Shown: positions 48,132 through 58,001 of the stretch, in pieces
How the letters are laid out: every line of letters starts with the position of its first letter
Position numbering within the stretch: the first letter of the stretch is position 1
Assembly: GCA_964390545.1 (NCBI GenBank)
Contig: CAYMJV010000005.1
Location: 1 to 63,766, forward strand
DNA length: 63,766 nucleotides
Source of the DNA: CAYMJV01 sp964390545
Lineage (GTDB): Bacteria; Desulfobacterota; BSN033; UBA1163
Reading direction: 5' to 3'
Made by a program: the position numbers and the translations under genes
Notes under the pieces: generated by a model
Told to the model about the DNA's origin: nothing
The model's input: the letters and a program-made list of their open reading frames with translations, nothing else
Database searches by the model: none

Positions 48132-49328
48132 TTAAGATCGATACGAGGCATTGATTTTAACATAGTCGATAGAGAGGTCTGTGGTAAAGATTGAGAATTG
48201 GCTTTTTCCCCGATGGAGGTGAACGGTCACCTTGAAGGATTTATTCTTGATAACCTCGGCAGCTTTTTCTTCAAGCTGGCCACCTACTCCCATCCCATTT
48301 TTCACGATGGGCATCCTGTCAAAGAAAACGTCGATTCGATTCGGGTCTACCCGAATTCCTGAATGGCCGATGGCGCATAAAATCCTTCCCCAATTCGCAT
48401 CCATTCCAAAAAAAGCAGTCTTTACAAGCGGAGAATGGGCAATGGCATAGGCAGCGCGTCTACCATCCTCTCGGTTTCGTGCGCCTTTCACGCGAATTTC
48501 GACAAATTTCGTCGCTCCTTCCCCATCCCTGACGACGCTTTTCGCCAGCTTCTGGCAGACTTCCAGAAGCTTCAACTGAAAGAGCGCTCCGTCTCGATCC
48601 ATTCTGCTTATCGGCGGGTGACCAGACTTTCCATTCGCTAATAGGAGTACGGTATCATTCGTGCTGGTCTCGCCATCGATCGTGATCCTGTTGTAGGAGT
48701 CCTGTGCTACCTTATCCAATATCTGCTGAAGAAGGGCAGCCTTAATATTGGCATCGGTAACAACGAAAGAAAGCATAGTAGCCAGGTTCGGTCGAATCAT
48801 CCCCGCCCCCTTCACCATCCCGCAAATTTTGACGCTTTTCCCTTTCATCCGGCAGGTGACCATTTCGACCTTCGGAAAGGTGTCAGTGGTCATGATCGCT
48901 TCGACGGTATCCATCCACCCGTCCGGAGAGATAGCATCGATCAACTTGGGAATTCCTTCTTCGATTTTTTCCATAGGAAGAGGAGTTCCGATAACACCCG
49001 TCGAGGAGGGGATTATTAATCTCTCCTCAGTTCCTAATCCTTTCGCCACCCAAGAGGAGATCCGTTTCGCATCTTCTAGCCCTCGGTTTCCAGTACATGC
49101 ATTGGCATTCCCGCTATTGATGATCACGGCCTGACAGAGGCCCTTTTTGATCCTTTTCATCCCTAATTGAACAGGAGCCGCCTTCACCGCATTGGTAGTA
49201 AAGAGTCCAGCCACCTGGGCTGGGACTTCAGAGTAGATCAACCCCAGATCCTTTTTCCCGTCTTTTTTGATTCCTGCTGAAATCCCTGAGAAGAGAAAAC
49301 CATTAACCCTAAAATCAAAAGGTCTCAT
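48132..49328 (-). CDS. argJ: Bifunctional ornithine acetyltransferase/N-acetylglutamate synthase
   Basis: A 398-residue ArgJ. Conserved parts: AGLFTTNAVKAAPVQLGMKR, IINSGNANACTGNRGLEDAK, and the self-cleavage site in MIRPNLATMLSFVVTDANIK, where the Thr of ATML becomes the N-terminal nucleophile of the beta chain. The C-terminal FGMDANWGRILCAIGHSGI is also typical. It recycles acetyl groups in arginine synthesis, and the bifunctional form can also start the pathway from acetyl-CoA. The GNAT gene at 63129, of ArgA-like type, is far away. Confidence 0.95.
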   Translation of the reverse strand: MRPFDFRVNGFLFSGISAGIKKDGKKDLGLIYSEVPAQVAGLFTTNAVKAAPVQLGMKRIKKGLCQAVIINSGNANACTGNRGLEDAKRISSWVAKGLGTEERLIIPSSTGVIGTPLPMEKIEEGIPKLIDAISPDGWMDTVEAIMTTDTFPKVEMVTCRMKGKSVKICGMVKGAGMIRPNLATMLSFVVTDANIKAALLQQILDKVAQDSYNRITIDGETSTNDTVLLLANGKSGHPPISRMDRDGALFQLKLLEVCQKLAKSVVRDGEGATKFVEIRVKGARNREDGRRAAYAIAHSPLVKTAFFGMDANWGRILCAIGHSGIRVDPNRIDVFFDRMPIVKNGMGVGGQLEEKAAEVIKNKSFKVTVHLHRGKSQFSIFTTDLSIDYVKINASYRS

Positions 49329-49389
49329 ATCATAGCCTCGCCTCTAATCCTTTTATCAACTGCAATATGAACTTGGAGAAATATTGAAT

Positions 49390-49535
49390 GGTGGCTTGAC
49401 CTAATGCCAAATGCCAAAGTTCAAATGTCAAATGAATGCCAAAATGATTCAATGTCAAAAGTCTTCTTGTCAAATTTTGTCATTTGAGCTTTGGATTTGA
49501 TTTGAACTTTGAGCTTTGACATTTGGAATTTCTAA
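49390..49535. repeat. Hairpin-forming repeat (CAAATGTCAAA words)
   Basis: AATGCCAAAGTTCAAATGTCAA on the left and TTTGAACTTTGAGCTTTGAC on the right are complementary in pattern. The hairpin sits directly after the secA stop codon and before argJ, and could act as a transcript end. Confidence 0.8.
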
Positions 49536-49537
49536 TT

Positions 49538-52216
49538 TTAGGCTCTTGCCTGTGTTTCTTTAGGGAGGCAGCATTTTTTGTACTTCTTCCCGCTTCCGCA
49601 GGGGCACGGATCATTCCGGCCCACCTTCTTTCCATCCCGGCGTACGGTCACACCCTTTCCACTCTCGGTCTCTCCGCCTGCGGTGACAGCGGGTTCTGCT
49701 CCTCGGCTCAGGAAAAAGGTTTGCCTTTTGGGCAACTTCATCTCTTTGACTTCTTCATCCCTAGCGATTTGAACAGCAAAGAGCTTTTCGATCGTATCCT
49801 TCTTAATGCGGTCTAACATGTCAAGAAACATTTGATAGGCTTCTTTTTGATATTCAATGCGCGGGTCTTTCTGGGCATACCCTCGTAATCCGATCCCTTC
49901 CTTCAACTGATCAATGGCAAAGAGATGATCCTTCCAGTGATGATCGACCGATTGCAGCATGATCACTTTTTCCAGGTATCGAAGCGTGCCTTCGCCAAAT
50001 TCTTCCTCCTTCTTCTGGTAAAGATCCTTTCCTTTCTGCAGAATCATCTCTTTCAGACGATCCCGATTGAGTCCATCTTCCTCCCCTGAGGAAGGTGCCC
50101 ATCGGAAAGAGAACTGCTGGTAAACGGCGTCGGCGAGTCCCTTCAGGTCCCAATCCTCTGGGTGGAGCTTTTCATCTGCATAGAGATCGACAAGCCCTTC
50201 TGTCTGTTCCTCAATCATCTCCATGACAGATTCTTTCAAATCGTCACTCCCCAGAACCTCTCTTCTCTGAGAGTAAATGACTTCTCTCTGCTGGTTCATG
50301 ACATTGTCATACTCCAGAAGTTGCTTCCGGATCTCAAAATTATGGCCCTCCACCCTCCTCTGGGCATTTTCGATAGCTTTGGTAACAAGATTATGTTCGA
50401 TAGGTTGGTCTTCCTCAATTCCCAATCGATCCATGATGCTGGAGATTCTCTCGGAGCCAAAAATTCTTAAGAGGTCATCCTCGAGAGAGAGATAAAAGCG
50501 GGAAGATCCTGGATCACCTTGCCTTCCGGACCGGCCCCTCAATTGATTGTCGATACGCCGGGCTTCATGCCTTTCGGTTCCAATGACATGAAGGCCTCCC
50601 AACTGGGCCACGCTCTCCTTATCCTTTTGAACAATAGCCAGAGCCTTCCCATAGGCTTTCTTCATCGCCTCTTCTGTGGGCTCTCCTTCAACCATGGGTT
50701 TGGACAAGAATTTTGGATTCCCACCCAGAAGGATATCTGTCCCCCTTCCTGCCATATTGGTTGAGAGGGTGACGGCGCCTCCCCTTCCCGCCTGGGCGAT
50801 GATCTCAGCCTCTTGCTCATGATGTTTGGCATTGAGGACATTGTGGGGAATCCCCCGCTTCTTCAACATCTGGCTCAATCGCTCTGATTTCTCGATGGAA
50901 ATGGTCCCGATCAGCGCCGGACGCCCTATTCGATGGAGTTCTTCAATCTCGCGGACAACCGCACGGAACTTCTCGTTCTCCGTTTTATAGATGACATCGG
51001 AATGATTCGTTCGCATCAACGGCATGTTAGTAGGAATGACCACCACGTCGAGGTTGTAAGTCTTCCGAAATTCAGCTGCTTCCGTGTCCGCCGTGCCCGT
51101 CATCCCTGCCAACTTCTTATACATCCGAAAGTAGTTCTGAAAAGTGATCGTGGCCAGGGTTTGATTCTCGTTTTCTATTCGAACATTCTCTTTCGCTTCC
51201 ACCGCCTGATGGAGGCCATCGCTCCACCTCCTCCCGGGCATGAGCCTCCCGGTAAATTCATCTACGATCACCACCTCGCCTTCCTTCACCACATAGTCTA
51301 CATCCCTTTTGAATAAGGTATGAGCTCTCAAAGCTTGATTCACATGATGGAGGGTCTCAATATTTCTGGGGTCATAGAGATTCTCAACATGAATTAGCTT
51401 TTCGACATGACCGACACCCTCTTCCGTCAGAAAGGCTGTGTGACTCTTCTCCTCCAACTGATAATCCTTCCCCTGCTTCAGGGAGGGGATGATGCGGTTG
51501 ATCTTGTAATACTTATCCGTGGACTCCTCGGCCGGGCCGGAGATGATCAGGGGCGTCCTCGCCTCATCGATCAGGATGCTATCCACCTCATCGACAATGG
51601 CATAGTTCAAATCCCTCTGGACATAATCTTCGATGCTGAACTTCATGTTGTCCCGGAGGTAATCAAATCCGAATTCATTGTTCGTCCCGTAGGCGATATC
51701 ACAACCGTAGGCCTTCTTTCTCTCCTGGTCATTTAACTCGTGGAGGATCACTCCCACCGAGAGGCCTAGAAACCTGTAGATCGCTCCCATCCATTCACTA
51801 TCTCTTTTTGCCAGGTAGTCATTCACCGTCACAATATGGACGCCTTCCCCCTTGAGCCCGTTCAAATAAGCAGGAAGGGTGGACACCAAGGTTTTACCTT
51901 CTCCAGTCGCCATTTCGGAAATCTTGCCTTCGTGAAGGACAATCCCTCCGATGAGCTGCACATCGTAGTGCCGCTCACCCAGCGTCCTTCTGGCTGCCTC
52001 GCGAACGACAGCGAAAGCCTCAGGGAGGATCTCCTCCAGTGATTCCCCTCGATCGATCCGTTCTTTTAATTCCGAGGTTTTGGTCCGGAGTTGACCATCC
52101 GTCAAAGGCCGCACCTGGGGCTCCAGTGCATTGATCCGTTGAATCATCGGTCGGATCCTCTTCAACTCCCTCTCGTTCTTACTTCCCACAATCTTTTTAA
52201 TCAGTGACCCAATCAT
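49538..52216 (-). CDS. secA: Protein translocase ATPase SecA
   Basis: An 892-residue SecA from the ATG at 52216 (MIGSLIKKIVGSKNERELKR); the longer upstream frame lacks a ribosome site. Seen: DEAD-type motifs IHIVTVNDYLAKRDSEWMGA, VDEVDSILIDEARTPLIISG, TLATITFQNYFRMYKKLAGM, NMAGRGTDILLGGNP, and the C-terminal zinc-binding SEC-C tail RNDPCPCGSGKKYKKCCLPK. It drives export through SecYEG. The terminator at 52355 separates it from the upstream M23 gene. Confidence 0.97.
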   Translation of the reverse strand: MIGSLIKKIVGSKNERELKRIRPMIQRINALEPQVRPLTDGQLRTKTSELKERIDRGESLEEILPEAFAVVREAARRTLGERHYDVQLIGGIVLHEGKISEMATGEGKTLVSTLPAYLNGLKGEGVHIVTVNDYLAKRDSEWMGAIYRFLGLSVGVILHELNDQERKKAYGCDIAYGTNNEFGFDYLRDNMKFSIEDYVQRDLNYAIVDEVDSILIDEARTPLIISGPAEESTDKYYKINRIIPSLKQGKDYQLEEKSHTAFLTEEGVGHVEKLIHVENLYDPRNIETLHHVNQALRAHTLFKRDVDYVVKEGEVVIVDEFTGRLMPGRRWSDGLHQAVEAKENVRIENENQTLATITFQNYFRMYKKLAGMTGTADTEAAEFRKTYNLDVVVIPTNMPLMRTNHSDVIYKTENEKFRAVVREIEELHRIGRPALIGTISIEKSERLSQMLKKRGIPHNVLNAKHHEQEAEIIAQAGRGGAVTLSTNMAGRGTDILLGGNPKFLSKPMVEGEPTEEAMKKAYGKALAIVQKDKESVAQLGGLHVIGTERHEARRIDNQLRGRSGRQGDPGSSRFYLSLEDDLLRIFGSERISSIMDRLGIEEDQPIEHNLVTKAIENAQRRVEGHNFEIRKQLLEYDNVMNQQREVIYSQRREVLGSDDLKESVMEMIEEQTEGLVDLYADEKLHPEDWDLKGLADAVYQQFSFRWAPSSGEEDGLNRDRLKEMILQKGKDLYQKKEEEFGEGTLRYLEKVIMLQSVDHHWKDHLFAIDQLKEGIGLRGYAQKDPRIEYQKEAYQMFLDMLDRIKKDTIEKLFAVQIARDEEVKEMKLPKRQTFFLSRGAEPAVTAGGETESGKGVTVRRDGKKVGRNDPCPCGSGKKYKKCCLPKETQARA

Positions 52217-52354
52217 GAAACCCTTCACCCTGATCATTGGAATGATGGAATATTGGAAGGGTGGAATCATGGGGCTATATTCGACAAACCCAAAATTCCA
52301 TTCATCCACTATTCTGGAAAATTATATAACTTAAGAGATTTTGTTTCAACTAAC

Positions 52355-52391
52355 AAAAAAGCCCGACAAAGAAAAACTCTATCGGGCTTTA
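52355..52391 (-). terminator. Rho-independent terminator after the M23 gene
   Basis: AAAGCCCGA (52358-52366) and TCGGGCTTT (52382-52390). On the minus strand the second arm runs into TTTTTTG. It ends the M23 gene transcript and isolates secA. Confidence 0.85.
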
Positions 52392-52428
52392 CTCTTTTTT
52401 GAATTCTTAACGATCCGTGCCCAGGGAA

Positions 52429-53343
52429 CTAATTCAAAATATATCGCGCGGGATTGATCGGAATGCTATTAATCTTAACTTCGTAGTGGAGATGAGGGCC
52501 GGTTGTCTTTCCGGTCATTCCCACCTCCGCAATCTTATCTCCCCGTTTCACCCTCTGCCCAGTCTTTACAAGAACCTTGCTCAGGTGGCCGTAGCGGGAG
52601 GTCATACCAAATCCATGGAAGATCACGACAACCTTTCCGACGGCGACATCATTTCCGACGTCCGAAACGATTCCGTTCGAGGGAGCGATCACAGGGGTTC
52701 CTATCCGATTTGAAATATCAAGACCCTCATGCATCTGAGTTAAACCCGTAAAGGGGTTTGTACGATACCCGAAACCCGATGTCACCCAACCCTGCACCGG
52801 CCAGACGGATGGGGTATGGGCTAACATCTCCCTCTTCACCTGCAAAAGTTTCTCGAGTTCAGAAAGGCTATCCTCCCGGGACACAGCCTCGGATTGGAGG
52901 CGCTCGACATCGCTTTTCATCTGTTGAACCAGTCCGGCATCATCTTTCTCTTTTTTCAATTTATCCCGAATGTCAGATGGAGATGGACCCCCCATTCCCA
53001 AGGAAGGGGTGGTTTCCTGTCCTCTCTCGAGATTAGCAATGATTCGAATTTTCTTGTCGAATTCTTTCAGTTTGGAGAGTTGTTTCTCCAGATCTTCAAT
53101 TCTTGCTGAGAAGAATTGAATCTGAGACCTCTGGTTTTGGGTCTCCTGACGGAGACGGCTCAATTCAAAGGCCTTCTTTTTAACCTGAATGTAATCGCAA
53201 AAGAAGAATGTTGTAGAAAGAAGGGCGAAACCAATCAGATAGAATGAAATCTTTACGGTCTTTTTCCGTATCTTAAGATGGCGGGTCTTCGCGGCCTTGT
53301 GGCCAAAGATAAGAATATTAAAGTATTCTTTATCCAAGGTCAC
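52429..53343 (-). CDS. M23-family metallopeptidase (LytM/NlpD-like) with coiled coil
   Basis: A 304-residue membrane-anchored protein: a helix at about 30-48, a coiled coil at about 50-95 (SRLRQETQNQRSQIQFFSAR, then LEKQLSKLKE), a second helix region and a complete LytM domain (about 180-300). The zinc sites are intact: MHEGLDISNRIGTPVIAPSN (H-x3-D), GFGMTSRYGHLSKVLVKTGQ, and TGKTTGPHLHYEVKINSIPI (HLH). It should cut peptidoglycan cross-links, or activate amidases, at the outer face of the inner membrane. Confidence 0.93.
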   Translation of the reverse strand: MTLDKEYFNILIFGHKAAKTRHLKIRKKTVKISFYLIGFALLSTTFFFCDYIQVKKKAFELSRLRQETQNQRSQIQFFSARIEDLEKQLSKLKEFDKKIRIIANLERGQETTPSLGMGGPSPSDIRDKLKKEKDDAGLVQQMKSDVERLQSEAVSREDSLSELEKLLQVKREMLAHTPSVWPVQGWVTSGFGYRTNPFTGLTQMHEGLDISNRIGTPVIAPSNGIVSDVGNDVAVGKVVVIFHGFGMTSRYGHLSKVLVKTGQRVKRGDKIAEVGMTGKTTGPHLHYEVKINSIPINPARYILN

Positions 53344-53615
53344 TCCTCCCTTTTCCTAAGGTAAGATAATCCAATTTAACACCCGTTAGATAACAAAGTA
53401 AGGGTTTTTCTGTCAAGCTTTTTTTACAGACTTCTTTACACAGCAATTATTATACCAATTGTTTTTCAAAACTGGTTAAAACGAATAAAGTTGTTAATAT
53501 TTCAAGGAAAAAAGAGAGAACAGCTGTTAATTCTGGAAACATGATTTCGGCAATTTTATTTAAAATTTTCAGGCTAATTGGACAAATTATCACCTGCGAC
53601 GGCCAAAAATGTTCG
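53344..53615. other. AT-rich spacer between M23 and pmbA genes
   Basis: About 270 bases, AT-rich, with no open frame that looks coding. The upstream part of the M23 gene begins here; no classical promoter stands out to me. Confidence 0.5.
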
Positions 53616-55007
53616 TTAAATTCCGCTAATTTTCAACCGTCTCACAAGAAGGCTCGGAGAGCCAATCCCTCCGATGAATCGAAAATCTTCCCCTATCCCT
53701 ACCACATCCTGAAAAAGTTGGAAAAGATTCCCAGCTACTGCCACCGATTTGACCGGGTGGACCAGCTTCCCTTTATCGACCCATTTCCCCGAGCAACCGA
53801 GGGAGAAGTCCCCTGAGATAGGATCGACGGTATGAAGGCCCATCACCTCCTCCAGCAACACTCCTTGATAAAGGTCGCTCAGTAGAGCGGAAAAGGGGAG
53901 CGTCCCGGGCTCAATAAGGAAGTTCGAAGTTCCTATTCCAGGGGGCGACTTGATACCTGATCTTCGACTGTTTCCTGTGGATCTAACGGTTGGTCCTGAC
54001 GAGGCGCTTTCCCGATTGGCCCAGTAACGGTCATAGAGATAACCGGATAACTCTCCTTGGACGACTAAAGCTGTCCGTTGACTTCGCGTCCCCTCTCCGT
54101 CTATCGGGGCAGTGAAAATCCCTTTCGGGTGAAGTCCATTATCTTCAATCGTGATCAAAGGAGAGAAATATCTCTCCCCCTTTTTTCCTTTCAGAGGGGA
54201 TTTCCCTTTCTGAATCTGTTCGCTTTTGAAGGAATGCGCAAGAAGGGACAAAAATTCCGAAGCGACGCTATGGTGGATAAGGACAGGATAGACTCCAGAG
54301 GGAATTTTCCTCCCCCCGAGACTCTCCAGCGCCTTCCGGCTGGCCTCCCTCCCTACGCTTTTTACATCGAGGTCACTCTGAAAATGGCTGGCATCAAAAT
54401 CCCATCCCACTTCTGCTTCTTCCGCCTCCTCGGCCACTGCAGTCACACTGACGGAGCAGAAAGTGGACAGATACGAAAATTGAAGTCCATTGGAATTGAT
54501 CAGTGTTCGATGAGCAATGCCCTCTTGATAGGATGCCTTTCTCACTTTTTGAATCTTTTTCGGATCAACGGATCGAGCCGCCTTCTCCAGCTCTTTTGCT
54601 TTTTCGATCTTTACCTTTTCTGAAGTTCCTTCCAATGTTTCGTCAAAAATCGGAGGTGAAGGAGGGGCCTCCTTCAGAGGAGGGGCAAAGTCATAACAGG
54701 GGTCAGAAGCGGTGTCCCCAGCGCTGGCAATCGCGTCATCAATGACCTGTTCCAATTCGCCCAAAGGATTCTTTGACTCAACCTGAAAGACGCCTGAAAA
54801 AGTGGTGTAGGAAAATCCGATACGCTGACGGTTCAGAATACGAAATGCCATCCCCAAGGAATGGGAAACCTGGAAGGTATCGATCCCACCGTCCTTAGAT
54901 TCCACATCAAAATGGGAGGACTGATCGAGATAAATCTCATACCCATCAATTGGCTTTCTACGCAGAATTGCCAGAGTTTGAGCAATGATTTCGTCGGGAC
55001 GATTCAT
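53616..55007 (-). CDS. pmbA: TldD/PmbA-family metalloprotease (PmbA/TldE-like)
   Basis: About 463 residues from the ATG at 55007 (MNRPDEIIAQTLAILRRKPI). The family pattern is visible: YEIYLDQSSHFDVESKDGGI, SLGMAFRILNRQRIGFSYTT, FCSVSVTAVAEEAEEAEVGW, GVYPVLIHHSVASEFLSLLA, FTAPIDGEGTRSQRTALVVQ, and a C-terminal VMGLHTVDPISGDFSLGCSG. It lacks the HExxxH zinc motif of TldD, as expected for PmbA/TldE. No TldD partner is in the window. TldD/PmbA pairs process peptides such as microcins and gyrase-related factors. Confidence 0.92.
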   Translation of the reverse strand: MNRPDEIIAQTLAILRRKPIDGYEIYLDQSSHFDVESKDGGIDTFQVSHSLGMAFRILNRQRIGFSYTTFSGVFQVESKNPLGELEQVIDDAIASAGDTASDPCYDFAPPLKEAPPSPPIFDETLEGTSEKVKIEKAKELEKAARSVDPKKIQKVRKASYQEGIAHRTLINSNGLQFSYLSTFCSVSVTAVAEEAEEAEVGWDFDASHFQSDLDVKSVGREASRKALESLGGRKIPSGVYPVLIHHSVASEFLSLLAHSFKSEQIQKGKSPLKGKKGERYFSPLITIEDNGLHPKGIFTAPIDGEGTRSQRTALVVQGELSGYLYDRYWANRESASSGPTVRSTGNSRRSGIKSPPGIGTSNFLIEPGTLPFSALLSDLYQGVLLEEVMGLHTVDPISGDFSLGCSGKWVDKGKLVHPVKSVAVAGNLFQLFQDVVGIGEDFRFIGGIGSPSLLVRRLKISGI

Positions 55008-55029
55008 ACTCAAGGATTAATTAAGCTCC

Positions 55030-55240
55030 AATAACCAAATTCCAATAGCCAAATAATCACCAATGACCAAATAACCAATAGCCAACCGATTATCTGTGAT
55101 TTACAAAACGAGTTTGATTATTGGCCATTGAAATTTTGGTTATTGTTTGATTATTGCCTGCCCCGCACCGCTCTGGTGCGGGGGTGCTTGCCCTGCACCA
55201 TGTTAGGTGCAGGGCTTGGAATTTGGTTATTGCCATATCC
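55030..55240. repeat. Repeat block with two perfect short palindromes
   Basis: CCAAATA-type words plus CCCCGCACC (55161-55169)/GGTGCGGGG (55175-55183) and CCCTGCACC (55191-55199)/GGTGCAGGG (55206-55214). No gene is supported. Confidence 0.75.
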
Positions 55241-56272
55241 TTACCATCTGATCAGGCTGCTTCCCCAAGTGAGGCCTCCACCGAAAGCGGTGAGGATGAT
55301 CAGGTCTCCTTTGCAAATGGATCCGTTTCGCACGGCCTCGTCCAGGGCGATCGCCACCGTGGCGGATGAGATGTTCCCGTACTTTTCGATGGTAAGATAA
55401 ACTTTCTCGATAGGGACGTTCAGTCGCTTTGCCACCTGCTGAAGCATACGTAGATTGGCCTGATGGGGAATCACCCATTTCACATCGGAAAGATGGATGT
55501 GGTTATAAGAAGCTGCTTCTTCGGCAGCCTCTGCAAATCGTTTGACAGCCATGCGAACCGATTCATTGGCTTTAATCATTCTCAGAGTATGGAGTTTCTT
55601 GTCCACGCTTTCATAGCTAATGGGAGTGGTCTTCGACCCGCCCCCCGGAAGAAGGAGGTTTTGACCATTTGCGCCGTCCGTATGGATGTGAACGGAAAGG
55701 ATTTCGCTGACCTCCTTTTCCTTATGCTGCACCGACTGATGTCTTCCGGATGAATCAAAGGCCTGAAGCACGGCCGCCCCTGCTCCATCTCCCCAGAGAA
55801 TACAACTCTCCCGATCTGTCCAATCGAGGGTTCGACTCATGATCTCGACAGCAACGACCAGTGCGGTTTTGAATGTTCCACATTTGAGATATTGTTCGGC
55901 CACAGAAAGGCCAAAAATGAATCCACAACAAGCCGCGGTCACATCGAAGGAGACCGCCTTCTCTGCTCCTAATTTTGCTTCTAGCCAATTCGATCCCGCA
56001 GGACAGGCCGTATCCGGCGTCATGGTGGCCATAACGATGAGGTCCAAATCCTTGGCCGAAACCCCCGCCATCTCTATGGCCCGCAACGAGGCCTCCTTCG
56101 CAAGATCGGACGCGTTCACATTCGGCGCTGCAATCCTCCTCTCCTTAATCCCCGTCCGTTTAAAAATCCATTCGTCATCCGTATTCAGGATCTTCTCCAG
56201 ATCGAAATTCGAGAGGATTCTTTCCGGAAGAAAGGAACCGGTTCCTAATATCCCGATCCTTCTGCCATCCAT
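55241..56272 (-). CDS. fabH: 3-oxoacyl-ACP synthase III
   Basis: A 343-residue KAS III from the ATG at 56272 (AAGGAG site); the frame upstream is not coding-like. The catalytic triad is complete: Cys115 in FDVTAACCGFIFGLS, His in VKWVIPHQANLRMLQQVAKR and Asn in YGNISSATVAIALDEAVRNG. It starts MDGRRIGILGTGSFLPERIL and ends with the GGGLTWGSSLIRW tail. It begins fatty acid synthesis from acetyl-CoA and malonyl-ACP. It stands alone rather than in a fab cluster. Confidence 0.95.
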   Translation of the reverse strand: MDGRRIGILGTGSFLPERILSNFDLEKILNTDDEWIFKRTGIKERRIAAPNVNASDLAKEASLRAIEMAGVSAKDLDLIVMATMTPDTACPAGSNWLEAKLGAEKAVSFDVTAACCGFIFGLSVAEQYLKCGTFKTALVVAVEIMSRTLDWTDRESCILWGDGAGAAVLQAFDSSGRHQSVQHKEKEVSEILSVHIHTDGANGQNLLLPGGGSKTTPISYESVDKKLHTLRMIKANESVRMAVKRFAEAAEEAASYNHIHLSDVKWVIPHQANLRMLQQVAKRLNVPIEKVYLTIEKYGNISSATVAIALDEAVRNGSICKGDLIILTAFGGGLTWGSSLIRW

Positions 56273-56334
56273 CAGCAAACTCCTTCTCAAAGATTTAAGA
56301 TTATTAATCAGTCCATAATAATAACTACATTGTT

Positions 56335-56512
56335 TTATAAAATCCCTCCTCACCTCCCTTTTCCAAAGGGAGGAACAATACCCCTCTTTGGAAAAGAGGG
56401 GTTAGGGGAGATTTTCAGAAGAATAAGTCTCCTCTATTATAGACTGATTAATATGTCTTACCCTTTCGCCCCTTCTTCTAAATCCTCAATGATCAATTAT
56501 CAATGATCATTG
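56335..56512. repeat. CCCCTCTTTGGAAAAGAGGGG-type palindrome in fabH upstream spacer
   Basis: CCTCCCTTTTCCAAAGGGAGG and CCCCTCTTTGGAAAAGAGGG flank a short spacer, and TCAATGATCAATTATCAATG follows. It belongs to the CCCTTTAGCAAAGGG-like family seen at 27918, 59948 and 63595. Confidence 0.75.
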
Positions 56513-56513
56513 T

Positions 56514-57986
56514 TCATTGCCCATTGGTCGTTTGAGGGGGGTTGGGAGGATGAGTACCAGACCATCGGAGATGAAAGGGCAGGTAGAAAATCCTGAGATC
56601 AAAAGACTCCCCATCCCTCCGATACAAAAACAGCCCTTTCAGAAGAGAGACGCTCTTCACTCCATTCCATTTTTTAACACCGATCAGGTGAGCGACCTCC
56701 CAGTAGTCCAATCCCTCTTTCTCCATCTTTATGTACAATCCCCAAAGGAGATTGGTGGAAATCCCTTTCGGAGGATCCTTCTCCCAGCGGTAGATTCGAA
56801 ACAGGGGAAAAAAATTCCTTTCAAGCCCTTCTTCCTTAAATGGGAAAAGATAGAAGACGTTGAGGATCTCGTGACCCCCTTCTTCCCTTTCATAATCATA
56901 GATGGGCCAGATTCGAATGGATTCCCCTTTCTCTCTTCCCTGAGGACCCTCGCCCGTTCGTATGCGGCTGAATAAGATGCGATAGGTCGTCTCATGGAAA
57001 TCTGTCAGCCAGTCCTCCTCATATTGATAGAAGGGATAGAGGATGAAGACCCTCTTCGACTCTCCCTCTCTCACCTTATAACCATAAAAAAGGAAGAATC
57101 TCTTCCCGTAGAGGTTTTCCCCTTTGAAGGTCCGAAAAAGAGGCCAGGGCAGATCCCACTGTTCGAAACCTGTGCGCTCCTCTTTGGCATGGGAGAAGAG
57201 TGGCCACAGAATGGTCTTGCTGTAGAAATATTTGGATTCCTTTGAAATATAAAAGGGAAAAACCATCCATTCATCCGTCGGATCATCTGTATCCAATCCT
57301 TTTGTCTTTTTCACGAAGATGGGCCACAAAAGAAAGGCTTGCGTTGAAACCCCAACCTCCTCCTTTCTCCCGTAGATGGGCCAGATTCGGTACCCTTTCT
57401 TCTTCTCGCCGCTCGTGGAGGAGACAAAGGGCCAAAGGAAGTTTTGGGTACGAACGCCTTCTGAGAGCGAATCCGAATAGAGGGGCCAGAGATAAAAATG
57501 GATTTCATCCTTACCATATCGTTTCAGAAGTGTACCGAAAAGGGGGAAGAGACCGAAATAATCTTCTCTCTCTTCCGTCTCTCCAATAAAGAAAGGGAAG
57601 AATTGAAAATCCCATTTCTCCTTTCCATCGAACGTCTGATCCCTGTAGGAAGAAAGCGGGAAGAGGTATCCCTTTTCATCATCGCCCTTGATTTGATATT
57701 TTCCGAATGGATAAAGAAACTCTAATCTCTTCAGACCCTCGTCTTCATCCCTCGTCCAGTAAAAAAAGGGACGAAACCCCCACCCCCTTCGACCCGATTC
57801 CTTTTTCAAGTGGAAGAGAGGACCTAATCCCTCGGCCTCACTTATTCCTTCCACCGGGTCAGACGTATAATGGAAAAAGGGCCAGAAATTGATCGTGACC
57901 GGTCTCTCGCCTGCTAGGGAAGGAAAAGGGATGACGGAAAGAAAGAGGATTACCGTCAACAAGAAAAATTGCTTTCGGATTATCAT
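56514..57986 (-). CDS. Secreted protein with WPxF/FPLF repeats, downstream of mlaD
   Basis: A 490-residue protein with a signal peptide (FLLTVILFLSVIPFPSLAGE). The mature part repeats a pattern of aromatic, proline, leucine and phenylalanine: FWPFFHY, GLGPLFHLKKESG, FRPFFYW, LYPFGKYQ, FFPFFIGE, FGLFPLFGTLL, FLWPFVSS, LLWPIFVKK, VFPFYIS, LLWGLYIKM. Repeats recur about every 30-45 residues, with charged turns between. This alternation suggests amphipathic beta strands of an outer-membrane barrel or a beta-propeller. It lies 15 bases after mlaD in the same direction, so it is probably part of the lipid transport unit. I do not recognise a named family. Confidence 0.75.
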   Translation of the reverse strand: MIIRKQFFLLTVILFLSVIPFPSLAGERPVTINFWPFFHYTSDPVEGISEAEGLGPLFHLKKESGRRGWGFRPFFYWTRDEDEGLKRLEFLYPFGKYQIKGDDEKGYLFPLSSYRDQTFDGKEKWDFQFFPFFIGETEEREDYFGLFPLFGTLLKRYGKDEIHFYLWPLYSDSLSEGVRTQNFLWPFVSSTSGEKKKGYRIWPIYGRKEEVGVSTQAFLLWPIFVKKTKGLDTDDPTDEWMVFPFYISKESKYFYSKTILWPLFSHAKEERTGFEQWDLPWPLFRTFKGENLYGKRFFLFYGYKVREGESKRVFILYPFYQYEEDWLTDFHETTYRILFSRIRTGEGPQGREKGESIRIWPIYDYEREEGGHEILNVFYLFPFKEEGLERNFFPLFRIYRWEKDPPKGISTNLLWGLYIKMEKEGLDYWEVAHLIGVKKWNGVKSVSLLKGLFLYRRDGESFDLRIFYLPFHLRWSGTHPPNPPQTTNGQ

Positions 57987-58001
57987 AGCTCTGAAGGGAT
58001 G

